Below are positions 62,727 to 64,000 of a stretch of DNA of 64,000 nucleotides, in pieces. The stretch is from the NCBI RefSeq assembly GCF_010731795.1, contig NZ_AP022591.1, forward strand, positions 1,302,001 through 1,366,000. Direction: 5' to 3'. Under the pieces are notes generated by a model. The model saw only the letters and a list, made by a program, of their open reading frames with translations. It did no database searches and was not told the DNA's origin. Source of the stretch: Mycolicibacterium celeriflavum. GTDB taxonomy: Bacteria; Actinomycetota; Actinomycetes; Mycobacteriales; Mycobacteriaceae. The first letter of the stretch is position 1. Each line of letters opens with the position of its first letter. Made by a program: the position numbers and the translations under genes.

Positions 62727-63191
62727 TCACAAACTCGCATGTCCGCCGGAGGAGCCGTGGCCGCCGTCGCCACGGGATGTATCACCGAGACCGGCCTCGT
62801 CGAAGGACGTGACCTCGACCAGCTCGAGCAGCTCGACCCGCTGGACCAGCAACTGCGCGATGCGGTCCCCGCGGTGCACGATGATCGGCACCTGCGGATC
62901 GAGGTTGATCAGCGCCACCTTGATCTCACCGCGGTACCCCGCGTCGATCGTCCCCGGGCTGTTGACGATCGAAAGCCCAACGCGGGCGGCCAAACCCGAG
63001 CGCGGGTGCACCAGGCCGACCATCCCGTGCGGAATGGCCACCGCGATGCCGGTCGGTACCAGCGCGCGCTGGCCGGGGGCCAGTTCGACGTCGAGCGCAC
63101 TGAAGAGGTCGATGCCCGCGTCGCCGTGATGGGCACGGCTGGGCATCGGCAGATCAGGGTCGAGGCGGACGACCGCCAGGGTGGTGGGCAC
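62727..63191 (-). CDS. dut: Deoxyuridine 5'-triphosphate nucleotidohydrolase
   Basis: A 154-residue trimeric dUTPase making dUMP and keeping uracil out of DNA. All five motifs are visible: [16 protein letters not shown] (1), [20 protein letters not shown] (2), [18 protein letters not shown] (3), [16 protein letters not shown] (4) and the C-terminal [14 protein letters not shown] (5). The mycobacterial tail is present. GTG 63191 matches the family start; the longer reading overlaps the divergent gene. Confidence 0.96.
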   Translation of the reverse strand: MPTTLAVVRLDPDLPMPSRAHHGDAGIDLFSALDVELAPGQRALVPTGIAVAIPHGMVGLVHPRSGLAARVGLSIVNSPGTIDAGYRGEIKVALINLDPQVPIIVHRGDRIAQLLVQRVELLELVEVTSFDEAGLGDTSRGDGGHGSSGGHASL

Positions 63192-63216
63192 GACGTCAGA
63201 GATTACTCTTGGCCGC

Positions 63217-63693
63217 GTGTCCGACACGCGCGCCACGTCGCAATCCGTGCGCTACCGCGAGCGACTCCGGGTGCCGTGGTGGTGGTGGCCGCCGGGCCTC
63301 GGCCTCGCGGCGTTGATAGCCGTCGAAATCCAGATGGGCGTTCCGGGCGTGCCCGGATGGCTGCCTTACGCACTGCTTCTGCCTGTCGCGGCCGTTGTGC
63401 TGCTGTGGCTGGGCCGGACCGAGGTGCGGGTCGTCGGCGGACCGGACGGCACCGAGCTCTGGGCCGGTGCCGCGCACCTACCTGTCGAGGTGATCGCGCG
63501 CTCGGCCGAAGTGCCGCGCAGCGCCAAATCCGCCGCGCTGGGCCGTCAACTGGACCCGGCCGCCTACGTCGTACATCGGGCGTGGGTGGGCCCGATGGTT
63601 CTGGTGGTGCTCGACGATCCCGATGATCCGACGCCGTACTGGCTGGTCAGCTGCCGGCATCCGGACCGGGTTCTGGGGGCGCTCCGCGGTTGA
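63217..63693 (+). CDS. DUF3093 membrane protein
   Basis: A 158-residue protein (position of Rv2698). Start region [20 protein letters not shown], two close membrane helices (about 20-60), then a soluble part with [20 protein letters not shown] and [16 protein letters not shown], the DUF3093 hallmark. Function unknown. GTG 63217 is chosen; divergent from dut by 25 bp. Confidence 0.9.
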   Translation: MSDTRATSQSVRYRERLRVPWWWWPPGLGLAALIAVEIQMGVPGVPGWLPYALLLPVAAVVLLWLGRTEVRVVGGPDGTELWAGAAHLPVEVIARSAEVPRSAKSAALGRQLDPAAYVVHRAWVGPMVLVVLDDPDDPTPYWLVSCRHPDRVLGALRG

Positions 63694-63708
63694 AGTGGAG
63701 TACCGCGA

Positions 63709-64000
63709 CTAGGCCGCGCAGTCCGAGCAGATCATCACGCCGTTCTTCTCGCTGGCCAGACGACTGCGGTGGTGTACCAAAAAGCAGCTCGAGCAGGTGA
63801 ACTCGTCGGCCTGTTTGGGGATCACCCGCACCGACAGTTCTTCGCCGGACAGGTCGGCGCCGGGCAATTCGAAGTTCTCGGCGGACTCTGACTCGTCGAC
63901 ATCGACAACCGCCGACTGGGCCTCGTTACGCCGCGCCTTCAACTCCTCGAGCGAGTCTTCCGAGACGTCATCGGTCTCGGTCCGCCGTGGGGCGTCGTAA
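63709..64000 (-). CDS. DUF4193 protein (partial, runs off the edge)
   Basis: The C-terminal part of a small actinobacterial protein (position of Rv2699c, about 100 residues in M. tuberculosis). The frame continues open to the window end, so only the first few residues and the start codon are missing. It contains ELPGADLSGEELSVRVIPKQ and a probable zinc site made of CSSC and CSDC pairs (EFTCSSCFLVHHRSRLA, MICSDCAA). Function unknown. Confidence 0.9.
   Translation of the reverse strand, partial: YDAPRRTETDDVSEDSLEELKARRNEAQSAVVDVDESESAENFELPGADLSGEELSVRVIPKQADEFTCSSCFLVHHRSRLASEKNGVMICSDCAA

Noticed and set aside
1-64000. CRISPR array
   Set aside because: No series of regularly spaced direct repeats was seen; the repeated sequences found are palindromes, IS ends and target duplications.

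Overview
The window is a piece of a high-GC actinobacterial chromosome, almost certainly a rapidly growing Mycobacterium (Mycolicibacterium). The evidence is the mycobacteria-specific content: phosphatidyl-myo-inositol mannoside genes (pgsA, an acyltransferase, pimA), the arabinosyltransferase aftC, an L,D-transpeptidase of LdtMt1 type, MPT63-like and DUF732 secreted proteins, and DUF3000/DUF3093/DUF3159/DUF3710/DUF4193 proteins. From memory, gene order follows M. tuberculosis Rv2603c-Rv2614c on the left and Rv2670c-Rv2699c on the right. Gene assignments are by reading the translations; no database search was run.

Left part (1-15.5 kb): an MscS-type channel, a YebC regulator, an acyl-CoA dehydrogenase interrupted by an in-frame TGA, the PLP synthase pair pdxS/pdxT with a thioesterase between them, and a leftward operon thrS - HIT protein - pgsA - acyltransferase - pimA - membrane protein - Nudix hydrolase. 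In this operon nearly every junction is a 4-bp GTGA stop/start overlap. A PaaI-type thioesterase and a PGPGW membrane protein lie upstream, then DUF1990 and GAF-ANTAR genes on the plus strand.

Middle part (15.5-27 kb) is the accessory region. It holds a hydrolase, an L,D-transpeptidase, a proline-rich secreted protein, a Holin-X/DUF3618 pair, and a cluster of four tRNA genes (Val-CAC on the minus strand; Gly-GCC, Cys-GCA, Val-GAC on the plus strand) flanked by a truncated pyridoxamine-oxidase-like gene. Downstream are small secreted or membrane proteins, a thermonuclease-like gene, and two complete insertion sequences, IS481-like and IS256-like. Both carry perfect target duplications, and the second sits in the loop of a hairpin.

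27-30.5 kb carries a compact unit: an AraC-type HTH protein, an SRPBCC protein, an HTH/Clp-N protein behind two identical-arm palindromes, an ECF-like sigma factor overlapping an O6-alkylguanine DNA alkyltransferase, an MPT63-like protein and an acetyltransferase. It reads as a small, possibly autoregulated stress or DNA-damage module and is the most interesting candidate system here.

Right part (30.5-64 kb) is conserved core: zapE, an Rv2671-like reductase, a TAP-like hydrolase lipoprotein with its nucleophile replaced by glycine, aftC, msrB, haem genes hemE-hemG-hemQ, RNase D, a lipase, dxs, nhaA, a CBS protein with an ArsB-type transporter, a three-gene ABC exporter with a MarR-type regulator, a photoproduct glycosylase, a large catalase, an RNA methyltransferase, an APC potassium transporter divergent from two TrkA-type regulators (ceoBC), dut and small DUF genes. 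The last gene (DUF4193) runs off the right edge.
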